DNA of 64,000 nt from Streptomyces sp. AC555_RSS877 (lineage in GTDB: Bacteria; Actinomycetota; Actinomycetes; Streptomycetales; Streptomycetaceae): assembly GCF_019049245.1 (NCBI RefSeq), contig NZ_JAGMUK010000040.1:244149-308148 (forward strand), written 5' to 3'. This document shows positions 17,042 to 26,228 of the stretch, piece by piece. Position 1 is the stretch's first letter. Every line of letters begins with the position of its first letter. A program made the position numbers and the translations under genes. The notes beneath the pieces were generated by a model. The model made no database searches. It was not told the origin of the DNA and saw nothing but the letters and a program-made list of their open reading frames with translations.

Positions 17042-17325
17042 CGGGTGGGTGGAGATCAACCGGGGGTCCGGCCCGTCGACACGCGCGGGCGGTGTCCCGG
17101 CCGAGACGATCCACTACGGCGGGTCGAAGACCGCGCTGCTCGCGGTCAGCCGAGGTTTCGCCAAGGAGGTGGCCGGCAGCGGCGTCACCGTCAACTCCGT
17201 GACCGCCGGGCCCACCCGCACGGAGGGCGTGGAGGACTTCGTGTACGAGCTAGTCGACGGCGACCTGCCCCGGGAGGACGCCCAGCGCGTGTTCATGCGC
17301 GACCGCGCGCACTCGGGGCGCGAAC
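17042..17325 (+). pseudogene. Fragment of a short-chain dehydrogenase/reductase (C-terminal half only)
   Basis: The plus-strand frame encodes an SDR catalytic segment (HYGGSKTALLAVSRGFAKEV, with YxxxK) and the following strand VTVNSVTAGPTRTEG, then EDFVYELVDGDLP. The N-terminal Rossmann half with its glycine-rich NAD site is absent; upstream is the start of another gene on the other strand. After about 17325 the frame loses SDR character and lacks the C-terminal region. It has no start codon or ribosome site of its own and is read as a relic. Confidence 0.7.
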
Positions 17326-17450
17326 GGTGCGCACCCGTCAGGAGCGGTTCACTCCTGTCCCGTCCGCGGCGGCCCCGCCACAATGACTTCTCGAACGGGG
17401 CCCGCTCACCATCCGCATTGGGGCGGGCCCTGTTCGCCACGGCTCACGGC

Positions 17451-19009
17451 TCACGGCTCCTCGCGGGTGAACGTGCCCAGTCCGCTCTCGTCGAAGGCCT
17501 CGATGGTCACCCGGGTCGCCTGCCCGTCCCCGACGTCGCGGAAGGTGACGCCGGACGGACCGGTGGCGTTCTCGCCGGTCGTCTCGAAGCTGAACGTGTC
17601 GCCGTCGTAGTGGGTCAGGCGGAAGGTCTTCGGCTGGGGGCCGAGCCGCATGGTCAGGGTTCCGTTCGTCGCGGTGAGGTCAGGGGGCCGTAGTAGTCGT
17701 TGGCGTAGGTGCCGGTGTAGGCGCTGTCCACGCGGGCCTCGGAGGCGTCCTCGGGCGGCTTGGCGTAGTCGGTGGGGGAGCGACCCGCCTGTTCCTGCTG
17801 CTCGTAGAGATCGGCGGCCAGGTCGAGCCAGTCCGCGGTCGGTTTGCCGTGCTGGGCGGTGTCGAAGAAGTTCAGGGCGATGGAGTCGGCGAGACCGACC
17901 GGCTCGCCGTTGGTGAGCACGGCGATCCCGAGCTGTTCGCCCGGCAGCATGGTCACGTTGGTGTTCGCGCCCAGGGCGAAGGCGCCGGAGTGGCTCAGGC
18001 GCAGGCGGCCGAGATCGTCGTAGCTGACGTTCCAGCCCAGGCCGTAGAAGCCGGTGCGGCCGGCCGGCGCGGGTGGCGGCTGGGAGACGATCGCGGGGAC
18101 GTGGGTCTGTTCCAGCGGTTCGGCCGGGATGATCCGCTTGCCGCCGAGTTCGCCGTTCGCCAGTTGCAGCCGGAGCCAGGTGGACATGTCGCGGGCGGTG
18201 GAACTCGCGCCGCCCGCCGGTGCCTGGGCGTCCGCGTCACGCACGTACCTCGCCTGCCAGGTGCCGTCGGCGGCCCCGACGTGGGTGACGGCCTTGTCGC
18301 CGGCCTTGTCGTAGTCGGCGAAGCGGGAGCTGGTGGTGTTCATGCCGGCCGGATCGTAGAGCGTGTCCTCGGAGAGCTTCTCCCACGTCGTGCCCTTGGC
18401 GTTCGCGACCGCCTGGCCGGCCGCCGTCACCCCGCAGTTGGTGTACGCGTAGCTCGCGCGGAACGGTGTCAGCGGCTCGTGGCGGAGGTGGCCGAGGATG
18501 TACGACCGGTCGTAGCCGAGGTCTTCGAGGAGGTCACCGGCGTGGTCCGGCAGTCCGCTGCGGTGCGAGAACAGGTCGGCCACGGTGACGTGTCCGGTCA
18601 CTCACCTGTCCTTGAGGGCGAAGCCCGGCAGATGTCCGGCTACCGGGTCGTCCCAGTCGATCACCTTGTCGCCTACGGCGCCGGCCACGACGGTCGACGC
18701 CAACGGTTTGGACAGCGAGGCGAGTTGGAACACCGTGTCGGGCCCGACCGCCGGGGACAGCCCGGCCTGCCGCTTCCCGAACCCCGTCACATGGACGACC
18801 CGGTCCTTGTACACGACCGCCACCGCGACGCCCGGCACGCCGGTCTCTTCCATCCCGTCCCGCACGATGCCGTCCAGTTCGCCGACGGCGTTGTCCACGT
18901 CCTGCTGTGTGAGCTGCGGGGGCGGCGAGGAGGAGCGGAGCCAGGCCACCGCGGCGGCTGCCGTCCTGACGTGGTGTGTTGTCCTGCACCGAACACCCAT
19001 GCTTCCCAT
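17451..19009 (-). pseudogene. Beta-lactamase-fold serine hydrolase, disrupted by an in-frame TGA and a 1-base deletion
   Basis: Three stretches on the minus strand join into one class C-like serine hydrolase. The first (19009 to 18602) carries the SxxK nucleophile motif in FQLASLSKPLAS and ends at TGA. The next codon continues in the same frame (VTGHVTVADLFSHRSGLPDH) to 17654, with the YxN motif in YTNCGV. Homologues I recall have Trp at the TGA position, so TGG to TGA is likely. Near 17679 one base is missing; after it the sequence runs in another frame (TATNGTLTMRLGPQPKTFRL) to 17451. The signal peptide region is also poor. Two lesions favour a real pseudogene. Confidence 0.8.
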
Positions 19010-19120
19010 TGAAGTCCCCGCTCGGCGCGTTGTCCTGCGGAGCCGGGCCGGCGGCCGGGGACGGAGAACCTGAGTCAGGCCGCTTTTTCGGGGGCAACGG
19101 GGGCAACGGGGGGAATGAAA

Positions 19121-19171
19121 AACGGCCTCGACGGTTCCGGAGGAGATGAATCCGGCACCGTCGAGGCCGTT
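19121..19171 (-). terminator. Hairpin terminator of the ferredoxin reductase gene
   Basis: A 14-base stem AACGGCCTCGACGG (19121-19134) pairs perfectly with 19158-19171 around a 23-base loop. It lies ten bases past the fprA stop on the minus strand. Confidence 0.8.
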
Positions 19172-19180
19172 GTCGTCGTC

Positions 19181-20545
19181 CTAGGCGCCGCTCGCCTTGA
19201 GCATGTCCTCACGCTCGACGAGCTTCACGCGCGCGCGGCCCTGCGGTTCGCCCAGCGCCTTCTCGGCGGCGTCCAGCTTGTACCAGCCCTCCCAGGTGGT
19301 GAAGCGGACGTCCCGCTCGGCGAGGAACGCGTCCACCGCCTCCGGCTCGGGGGAACCCGGCGTCTGCAGACGGCCGTTGGTGTGGTCGTCCAGCAGGTTC
19401 GACACCGTCTCGTTGGCGTCGCCCTTGGTGTGGCCGATGAGGCCCACCGGGCCGCGCCGGATCCAGCCGGTGACGTACGTGGACTGCAGGGGCTCGCCGC
19501 TCTCCTGGAGGACCCGGCCGCCCGCGTCCGGAACCGTGCCCGAGTCGAGGTCCCAGGGCAGCTTGGGCAGCTTGTCGGAGAGGTAGCCGACCGCGCGGTA
19601 GACCGCGGTGACGTCCCAGTCCTTGAACTCGCCGGTGCCCTTGACGTTGCCCGTGCCGTTCAGGGCGGTGCGCTCGGTGCGCAGGCCGACGACCTTGCCG
19701 TCCTCGCCGAGGATCTCCGTAGGTGACTCGAAGAAGTGCAGGAAGAGCTTGTGCGGCCGGTCGCCGACGTCGCGGATCGCCCAGTTCTCCAGGGTCTTGG
19801 CGACCATGTCGGCCTGCTTGTTGCCGCGCCGGGTCTCGATCGAGCCCGCGTCGTAGTCGATGTCCTCGGGGTCGACGATGACCTCGATGTTGGGGGAGTG
19901 GTCCAGCTCCCTCAGCTCCATCGGGCTGAACTTCGCCTGCGCCGGGCCACGGCGGCCGAACACGTGGACCTCCAGGGCCTTGTTGGCCTTGAGTCCGTCG
20001 TGGACGTTCGGCGGGATCTCCGTCGGCAGCAGTTCGTCCGCGGTCTTGGCGAGGATGCGCGCCACGTCGAGCGCCACGTTGCCGACGCCGAGCACGGCGA
20101 CCTTCTCGGCCTCCAGCGGCCAGGTGCGCGGCACGTCCGGGTGGCCGTCGTACCAGGACACGAAGTCCGCGGCGCCGTACGAGCCGTCGAGCTCGATGCC
20201 GGGGATGGACAGCTCGCGGTCGGCCGTCGCGCCCGTGGAGAAGATCACGGCGTCGTAGAACGCCCGCAGGTCGTCCAGGCTGATGTCGGTCGGGTAGTCG
20301 ACGTTGCCGAAGAGACGGATCTGCGGCTTGTCGAGCACCTGGTGGAGGGCCGTGATGATGCCCTTGATGCGGGGGTGGTCGGGGGCGACGCCGTAACGGA
20401 TCAGGCCGAACGGGGCCGGCATCCGCTCGAAGAGGTCGATGGACACGCCGGGTTCGGCGGCCACGTCGGACTTGAGCAGGGCGTCGGCGGCGTAGATCCC
20501 GGCGGGGCCGGCTCCGACGATTGCTACCCGCAAGGGGCGGGGCAT
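19181..20545 (-). CDS. fprA: Ferredoxin-NADP(+) reductase (FprA type)
   Basis: This 454-residue FAD enzyme moves electrons between NADPH and ferredoxin, for instance to feed P450s. The FAD dinucleotide fold is at the start (VAIVGAGPAGIYAADALL), followed by the PFGLIRYGVAPDHP motif typical of adrenodoxin-reductase-like FprA. The NADP fold is at about residue 150 (VAVLGVGNVALDVARIL). The late YVTGWIRRGPVGLIGHTKGD segment is also family-typical. The ATG at 20545 is chosen because it directly precedes the first strand. An iron-box-like palindrome lies upstream. Confidence 0.93.
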   Translation of the reverse strand: MPRPLRVAIVGAGPAGIYAADALLKSDVAAEPGVSIDLFERMPAPFGLIRYGVAPDHPRIKGIITALHQVLDKPQIRLFGNVDYPTDISLDDLRAFYDAVIFSTGATADRELSIPGIELDGSYGAADFVSWYDGHPDVPRTWPLEAEKVAVLGVGNVALDVARILAKTADELLPTEIPPNVHDGLKANKALEVHVFGRRGPAQAKFSPMELRELDHSPNIEVIVDPEDIDYDAGSIETRRGNKQADMVAKTLENWAIRDVGDRPHKLFLHFFESPTEILGEDGKVVGLRTERTALNGTGNVKGTGEFKDWDVTAVYRAVGYLSDKLPKLPWDLDSGTVPDAGGRVLQESGEPLQSTYVTGWIRRGPVGLIGHTKGDANETVSNLLDDHTNGRLQTPGSPEPEAVDAFLAERDVRFTTWEGWYKLDAAEKALGEPQGRARVKLVEREDMLKASGA

Positions 20546-20593
20546 GATCAGGTTCCCTTCGAGCGGTGACAAGGCGTCTCGTCGGGAAGCCTA

Positions 20594-20613
20594 AACTAAG
20601 GCAAGCCTTAGTT
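20594..20613 (-). promoter_or_regulatory. Iron-box-like operator upstream of fprA
   Basis: A perfect inverted repeat AACTAAGGC-AA-GCCTTAGTT lies 48 bases before the fprA start. Its AGGC/GCCT core and flanks resemble DtxR/IdeR/DmdR-type iron boxes, although the two-base spacer differs from the 19-base consensus. Iron control of a ferredoxin reductase is plausible; the regulator assignment is inference. Confidence 0.5.
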
Positions 20614-20670
20614 GGTACGCGGGTCCGGTCTATGAGCTCATAAGGTCACTTTATGAGTAAGTCCCGTGGA

Positions 20671-23463
20671 TCAAGGGAGGGGCTGCTCGGCCCAGATGAC
20701 CTTGCCCTCGGGCGTGTAGCGGGTGCCCCAGCGCTCGGAGAGCTGCGCGACGAGGAACAGGCCGCGGCCGCCCTCGTCGGTCATGGCCGCGTACCGCAGA
20801 TGCGGCGAGGTGCTGCTGCTGTCGAAGACCTCGCAGATCAGGGTCCGGTCGTGCAGCACGCGAACATGGATGGGGTCGCCGCCGTAGCGGATCGCGTTGG
20901 TGACGAGCTCGCTCAGGATCAGCTCGGTCGTGAACGTCAGCTCGTCCAGCCCCCACCGGGCCAGCTGACGGCTGACCGAGGCGCGTACCTCGCCGACCGC
21001 CGCCGGGTCGCCCGGCACCTGCCACTCGGCGATCCGGTCGGCGGCCAGCGACCGGGTGCCCGCCACGATCAGGGCGATGTCGTCGCCGGCCCGGTCCGTG
21101 AGCCGGGAGTCGAGGACACCCCGGCAGGTCTCCTCGGGTGACCGGCCGGCCCCCTCCAGCGCGGTGCGCAGCAGTTCCAGGCCCACGTCGATGTCCCGTT
21201 CCCGGTCCTCGACGAGCCCGTCGGTGTAGAGCACGAGGCGGCTGCCCTCGGCCAGTTCGAGGTCGGCCGTCTCGAAGGGCAGGCCCCCGAGCCCGAGCGG
21301 GGGACCGGCCGGCACCTCCGGGAACTCCACGCTGCCGTCGGGGTGGATCAGGGCGGGCGGTGGGTGGCCTGCCCTGGCGATCGTGCACAGCCGGGAGACC
21401 GGGTCGTAGATCGCGTACAGGCAGGTCGCCCCGGTGACGGGGGCGTTGGCGCCCTCCGCCGCCTCGTCCTGGTCGATGCGCCCGACCAGCTCGTCCAGGA
21501 GCGCGAGGAGTTCGTCCGGCGGAAGGTCCAGGGCGGAGAAGTTGTGCACCGCCGTCCGCAGGCGTCCCATGGTGGCCGCGGCGTGCAGCCCGTGCCCGAC
21601 GACGTCACCCACCACGAGCGCCACGCGGGCACCGGACAGCGGCAGCACGTCGAACCAGTCACCGCCGACACCCTCCTGCGCGGGCAGATACCGGTAGGCG
21701 ATCTCCAGGGCGTCCTGCTCGGGCAGGTTGCGGGGCAGCAGGCTGCGCTGCAGCGTCACCGCCATGTTGTGCTCGCGCGTGTAGCGGCGCGCGTTGTCGA
21801 TGGAGACCGCGGCCCGGGCGACCAGTTCCTCGGCGAGGGCCACCTCGTCCACGTCGAACGGCTCGGGCTTCTCGGACCGCCAGAAGCTGACCACCCCCAG
21901 CACCAGACTGCCCGCGCGCAGCGGCACGGCGACCAGCGAGTGGATGCCGTACGCCACCACCTGGGCGGAACGCTCCAGGTCCTGCGCCTGCCAGCCCGCG
22001 GCCTCGCTCAGCCGCGGCTCGACGACGGCCTGCCCCGTGGCGAGGGCGCGCGCCTGGGGCGAGGTGTCGACGAGCCGGATCCGCTCGTCGACCGGATACA
22101 GCGGGGCGTCCTTGCGGATCCCGTTCACGGCTGTCCGGCTCAGCGCGGTCGTCACCTGCGGCTGGCCGCCGCTCAGTACCGCGTCGAACAGGTCCACCGT
22201 GACGAAGTCCGCGAACCGGGGGACGGCCAGCTCCGCCAGTTCCTCGGCGGTACGGGTCACGTCCAGGCTCGTCCCGATGGCCACTCCGGCGTCGTACAGC
22301 ATGTTCAGGCGCTCACGGGCCGCCTCGGCCCGGCCGGACAGGGCGCGCAGCTCGGTGGAGTCGCGCAGGGTGGCGACGGTGCCGGGCGGGCCGCCCTTGG
22401 TGTCCGTGGTCCGCTGGTTGATCGCCAGCAGCCGGTCCTTGACCAGGTGCACCTCGTCCGTGGCGACCCGTCCGGAGGCCAGCAGACCAGCCGTGTCGGG
22501 GGCGAGCCCGAGGTTGAGCACGTGCCGGCCCTCGGCGTCGTCGGGCAGGTCGAGCAGTCGCTGCGCCTCGTCGTTGGCGAGGAGCAGCGTGCCCTCGTCG
22601 CCGACGATGAGCACGCCCTCCCGCACCGAGTGCAGCACCGCGTCATGGTGCTCGTACATCCGTGTCATCTCGTGCGGGCCCAGACCGTGCGTCTGCCGCA
22701 GCAGCCGCCTGCTCACCAGCGCCGTGCCCGCCGTGGCCAGGGCGAGCCCGGCCGCGGCGGCGACCAGCACCAGCGGAAGCTGCTGGTCGGCGGCACCGCC
22801 CACGCTCTCGGTCGTGATCCCGGCCGACACCAGACCGACCACCGTGCCGTCGTCGGCCTTCACGGGAACGACGGCCTGCACCAGCGGGCCGATCGTTCCG
22901 GTGATCTCCTCGGTCACGGTCTTCCCGGCCAGCGCCGGGGCGATCGTCCCGACGAACTTCTTGCCGATGCGGTCCGGCTTGGGATGGCTGTAGCGGACGC
23001 CGTCGGTGTTCATGACGACGATGAAGTCCACCTTGGTCGCCTTGCGGGCCGCCTCGGCGCGCGGCTGGAGCACCGCCGACGGGTCGGGGGAGCGCAGCGC
23101 CTCGCGGGTACCCGGCGCATTGGCGAACGCCTCGGCGACGGCGACCGAACGGTTGCGGGCCTCCTTGGTGCTGTCGTGTCGTACCTGGAGCACCAGGGCC
23201 ACCACCGCGGCCACGACCAGCAGCAGCACGATCACCACTTGCAGGACGAACACCTGTCCGGCGACGCTGCGCCCGCCGAGAGCCGACGGCAGCCCCGGCC
23301 GGCCCCCGCCGTGTTCCCGCCGGGGAGGCGGACCGCCCGGCTGTCGCCGGGTTCGCCGCGGATGCCCGTCGGGCGCTCCGGGAGCGCGGTCGGGCGCGGG
23401 TGAAGGGTTCGGACCGCTGGGGCGACGGGTCGACGCCCCGGATCGACCCAAGGGCCGGACCAT
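20671..23463 (-). CDS. SpoIIE-type PP2C phosphatase with membrane sensor, PAS, GAF and C-terminal ATPase domain
   Basis: This 930-residue signalling protein begins with a basic Pro-rich tail. A transmembrane helix (VFVLQVVIVLLLVVAAVVAL) and an extracellular sCache-like domain (about 95-230, FIVVMNTDGVRYSHPKPDRI) follow. Then come a second helix, a PAS (about 270-380), a GAF (about 395-540), a SpoIIE PP2C domain (GVGGDWFDVLPL, VVGDVVGHGLHAAATMGRLR) and a GHKL ATPase domain (ELILSELVTNAIRYG). It should sense a small extracytoplasmic ligand and act on anti-anti-sigma partners. The ATG at 23463 is tentative; no ribosome site is seen and a TAGACA element 12-17 bases upstream could mean a leaderless transcript. 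Confidence 0.88.
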   Translation of the reverse strand: MVRPLGRSGASTRRPSGPNPSPAPDRAPGAPDGHPRRTRRQPGGPPPRREHGGGRPGLPSALGGRSVAGQVFVLQVVIVLLLVVAAVVALVLQVRHDSTKEARNRSVAVAEAFANAPGTREALRSPDPSAVLQPRAEAARKATKVDFIVVMNTDGVRYSHPKPDRIGKKFVGTIAPALAGKTVTEEITGTIGPLVQAVVPVKADDGTVVGLVSAGITTESVGGAADQQLPLVLVAAAAGLALATAGTALVSRRLLRQTHGLGPHEMTRMYEHHDAVLHSVREGVLIVGDEGTLLLANDEAQRLLDLPDDAEGRHVLNLGLAPDTAGLLASGRVATDEVHLVKDRLLAINQRTTDTKGGPPGTVATLRDSTELRALSGRAEAARERLNMLYDAGVAIGTSLDVTRTAEELAELAVPRFADFVTVDLFDAVLSGGQPQVTTALSRTAVNGIRKDAPLYPVDERIRLVDTSPQARALATGQAVVEPRLSEAAGWQAQDLERSAQVVAYGIHSLVAVPLRAGSLVLGVVSFWRSEKPEPFDVDEVALAEELVARAAVSIDNARRYTREHNMAVTLQRSLLPRNLPEQDALEIAYRYLPAQEGVGGDWFDVLPLSGARVALVVGDVVGHGLHAAATMGRLRTAVHNFSALDLPPDELLALLDELVGRIDQDEAAEGANAPVTGATCLYAIYDPVSRLCTIARAGHPPPALIHPDGSVEFPEVPAGPPLGLGGLPFETADLELAEGSRLVLYTDGLVEDRERDIDVGLELLRTALEGAGRSPEETCRGVLDSRLTDRAGDDIALIVAGTRSLAADRIAEWQVPGDPAAVGEVRASVSRQLARWGLDELTFTTELILSELVTNAIRYGGDPIHVRVLHDRTLICEVFDSSSTSPHLRYAAMTDEGGRGLFLVAQLSERWGTRYTPEGKVIWAEQPLP

Positions 23464-23573
23464 GTGCCCATGTCTACACTGCCGGGCCCACAGGAGGCGA
23501 GGGGGCCCCAGGTCATGACAGCCCCAACTCCCGACTCTTGGGGGGTGTGGCCGGCCCCGGGCACCTGTCGGTT

Positions 23574-26108
23574 TCACCGCGCGGGACGGCGTGCGGCGAG
23601 CAGGAGGGCGATGTCGTCGGGACGGTCGACGGCGTGGCGGGCCGTCGTGGTGAGGCGGTCGGCCACGCCCGCCAGCGCGCGGCCGCCCGGACGGACGGCG
23701 GGGGCGCCGAACCTGGCCAGGGCCACGCGCAGGGAGCTGATGCCGTCGTCGATGTCGCCGCCGGGCTTCTCGACCAGCCCGTCGGTGTACAGGGCGAGGA
23801 TGGCTCCGGGGTCCATATGCAGCTCCGTCACCGGGTAGCGGGCGCGCGGGTCCACGCCGAGCACCACCCCGCCGGGCAGGTCCAGGACGTGGGTGCGGCC
23901 GTCCGGGCGGCGCAGCAGAGGGGGCGGGTGCCCGGCACGGGCCGCCCGGGCCATGCCGGTGGCGGGGTCCAGGCGGATGTAGCAGCAGCTCGCGAACAGC
24001 CCGGGGTCGAGGTCGATGAGGAGGTGGTTGGTGCCGCTCATGACCTCGTCGGGCGGCCGGTCGCCGAGCGCGAACGCCCGTACGGCGCTGCGCAGTTGCC
24101 CCATGGTCGCCGCCGCCTGCACCCCGTGCCCCTGCACGTCCCCGATGACCAGCGCGAGGCCGTCGCCGGACTCCACGACGTCGTACCAGTCCCCGCCCAC
24201 CTCCATGCCCTGGGTGCCGGGCAGATAGCGCCCCGCCGTCTCCACCTGCGGGTGTGAGGACAGCCGCCGGGGCAGGAGGGCCTGCTGGAGTCCGCGGGCG
24301 AGGGCGGCCTCGGTCTCGTATCGCTGAGCCTTGTCCATGGCGTGGGCGATGAGCCCGGCGAGCGCGGTGAGGACCGTACGTTCCTCGGTGCTGAAGCTGC
24401 GGGACCGGTCGAAGCCCAGGATGCAGGAGCCGACCGGGCGGCCGGAGGCGATCAGCGGCAGGAAGGCGCGGGCGCCCTCCTCGGCGTCCAGCTGGATGCC
24501 GGGGTAGGCGGCGGCCAGCTGTTGCATGGAGTCGAAGAAGAGCGGACGGCCGGTGGTGAGCGTCTCGACGCCGGGCAGCCGCGCGTCGAGCGCCACCCCG
24601 TCGAACGGGGCGAGGAACCCGGAGGGGAAGCCGCTCTCCCAGGCCAGATACAGGTGCCGTTCCTGGAGAAGGTAGATGGCGAGCCGGCGGCCGCCGAACG
24701 CGGGCAGCAGCTCCCGCATCACCACGGCGGACACCTGGCGGGCGGTGACCGCCTCCGTCAGCGCGATCGCGAGGACGATGGGGCGGTACACGGGCGCCGG
24801 CGGGGCGAGACCGTCCTCGGTGGTGAGGGCGGCCGGGGCGGTGTCCGCCACCCGGCTCGCCGGCCGGATCGTGCAGGTCAGGCGGTCCGGGCCGGGATAC
24901 ACGGAGAAGGCGAGCCAGTCTCCCTCGGAGGGCCGCGGCGCGGACTCGGCGGTGTCCGCGGGGGGTCGCTCGACGTGGAAGTGCACCGGGTCCGGCGACA
25001 GCAGGGCCCCGCGCAGATGGTCCTCGACGTCCGGCAGGCCGATCCACGGCACGGCGTCGCACAGGGCCCGGCCCAGCAGCTCGGCCCGCGGCCGGTGCAG
25101 CAGCTGTGCGGCGCGCGGGTTGGCGTAGACGACCAGGCCCTCCCGGTCCATGCAGAACACACCGTCCGGCAGCAGGTCGGCCGCCGCGTCGGCGGTGGCG
25201 CCGAGACCCGGGTCGAGCACGATGCCCCGCACCGGACGCGCCTGCGGCGGTACGGCGGCCGGGGTGGTCGCGTCGTGCGGGGGCCGGCCGGTCGCCTTGT
25301 ACGGGCTCCACAGGTCCATCAGCCGCAGTCCGCCGTCCGCGGCCCGCAGGTACAGCGGCAGGATCGGAGGTCTGCCGACGGCCGTGTCCCGCAACGCGAG
25401 CAGGATGCGGTTCGCCTCGGAGGGGGCCACGGCGTCCGCGAACGCCTGCGGGGTCCCGGCGAACTCCGTCGGCGGTACGCCCAGCAGCACATGCAGGTCC
25501 GTGTCCCCGGTCACGAGGCCCGTCTGCGGCGTCCACAGGAAACGCCCGATGCGTGCGAGCGGCGGACGCCGGGCCGGCGTCCGCGCGCACAGCGGCTCCT
25601 GGTCCCAGCGGAGCGGGGCCGCCTCGTCCTCGTCCAGGCTCCGCAGAGCCGCGCCCAGATCCAGGGCCAGCCGGACCAGGCGGTCGCACTCGGGCAGCAG
25701 CTCGGCGGCGTCCGGGACGGAGGGGCGCAGCACGGTGAGGACGCCGTACGCGTGGGATCCGGCCATGACCGGCGCGTAGAGGGAGCCGAACTGGAACGGC
25801 AGGCCGGCCGAGAACTGGGGGTATCGGCGCATCGTCTCGGTGGCGTTCGGCAGGACCACGTGGACGCCCAGCCGATGGGCGTCCGCGACGGGGAACGGAC
25901 TGTCCATGTGCAGCCGCCACCAGGGACGGAACAGCGGGCCGGGCAGCCCCGTGAGCACTGCCAGGCGCAGCAGTCCGGGCGTGGAGGAGCGCAGATAGAC
26001 GCCTCCCGCATGGCCGCCGGCCGCGCTGATCGCCTCCGTCGAGGCGTCGATCAGCAGCGCCGCCAGCCGTCCGGGCTTCGGCTGTGCGTCCTGGGAGCTC
26101 CCAGTCAT
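23574..26108 (-). CDS. SpoIIE-type PP2C phosphatase with GAF and PAS sensor domains
   Basis: This 844-residue cytoplasmic protein has an N-terminal GAF-like domain (about 10-160), PAS-like segments (about 180-270 and 290-390, DGVFCMDREGLVVYANPRAA), a second GAF (about 430-600) and a C-terminal SpoIIE PP2C domain (EVGGDWYDVVESG, VIGDVQGHGVQAAATMGQLR, LALYTDGLVE). Unlike its neighbour it has no membrane helix and no ATPase domain. The ATG at 26108 follows an AGGTAGGG ribosome site. It lies 110 bases upstream of the other phosphatase on the same strand. Confidence 0.88.
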   Translation of the reverse strand: MTGSSQDAQPKPGRLAALLIDASTEAISAAGGHAGGVYLRSSTPGLLRLAVLTGLPGPLFRPWWRLHMDSPFPVADAHRLGVHVVLPNATETMRRYPQFSAGLPFQFGSLYAPVMAGSHAYGVLTVLRPSVPDAAELLPECDRLVRLALDLGAALRSLDEDEAAPLRWDQEPLCARTPARRPPLARIGRFLWTPQTGLVTGDTDLHVLLGVPPTEFAGTPQAFADAVAPSEANRILLALRDTAVGRPPILPLYLRAADGGLRLMDLWSPYKATGRPPHDATTPAAVPPQARPVRGIVLDPGLGATADAAADLLPDGVFCMDREGLVVYANPRAAQLLHRPRAELLGRALCDAVPWIGLPDVEDHLRGALLSPDPVHFHVERPPADTAESAPRPSEGDWLAFSVYPGPDRLTCTIRPASRVADTAPAALTTEDGLAPPAPVYRPIVLAIALTEAVTARQVSAVVMRELLPAFGGRRLAIYLLQERHLYLAWESGFPSGFLAPFDGVALDARLPGVETLTTGRPLFFDSMQQLAAAYPGIQLDAEEGARAFLPLIASGRPVGSCILGFDRSRSFSTEERTVLTALAGLIAHAMDKAQRYETEAALARGLQQALLPRRLSSHPQVETAGRYLPGTQGMEVGGDWYDVVESGDGLALVIGDVQGHGVQAAATMGQLRSAVRAFALGDRPPDEVMSGTNHLLIDLDPGLFASCCYIRLDPATGMARAARAGHPPPLLRRPDGRTHVLDLPGGVVLGVDPRARYPVTELHMDPGAILALYTDGLVEKPGGDIDDGISSLRVALARFGAPAVRPGGRALAGVADRLTTTARHAVDRPDDIALLLAARRPAR

Positions 26109-26228
26109 CGGCCCTACCTCGTCCGTGCGCCAGTCACGCGGGCGACACTGCAAGAATGCGCCATGACGGGCCCGGACCGCACCTGGGCAGGCGAAAGTGA
26201 CCTCGTACTCTCCGAGGGGGCGGGCGGG

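Noticed and set aside
20631..20657. Palindrome TATGAGCTCATA and CTCATAA/TTATGAG hairpin after the phosphatase gene
   Set aside because: The stem is short and AT-rich with no clear T tract; it may be a weak terminator but I could not support a function.
20671..25920. One giant open frame of 1749 codons on the minus strand
   Set aside because: Only the part from 23463 has coding character; upstream it is an Arg/Pro-rich shadow of the other SpoIIE phosphatase, which is in a different frame.
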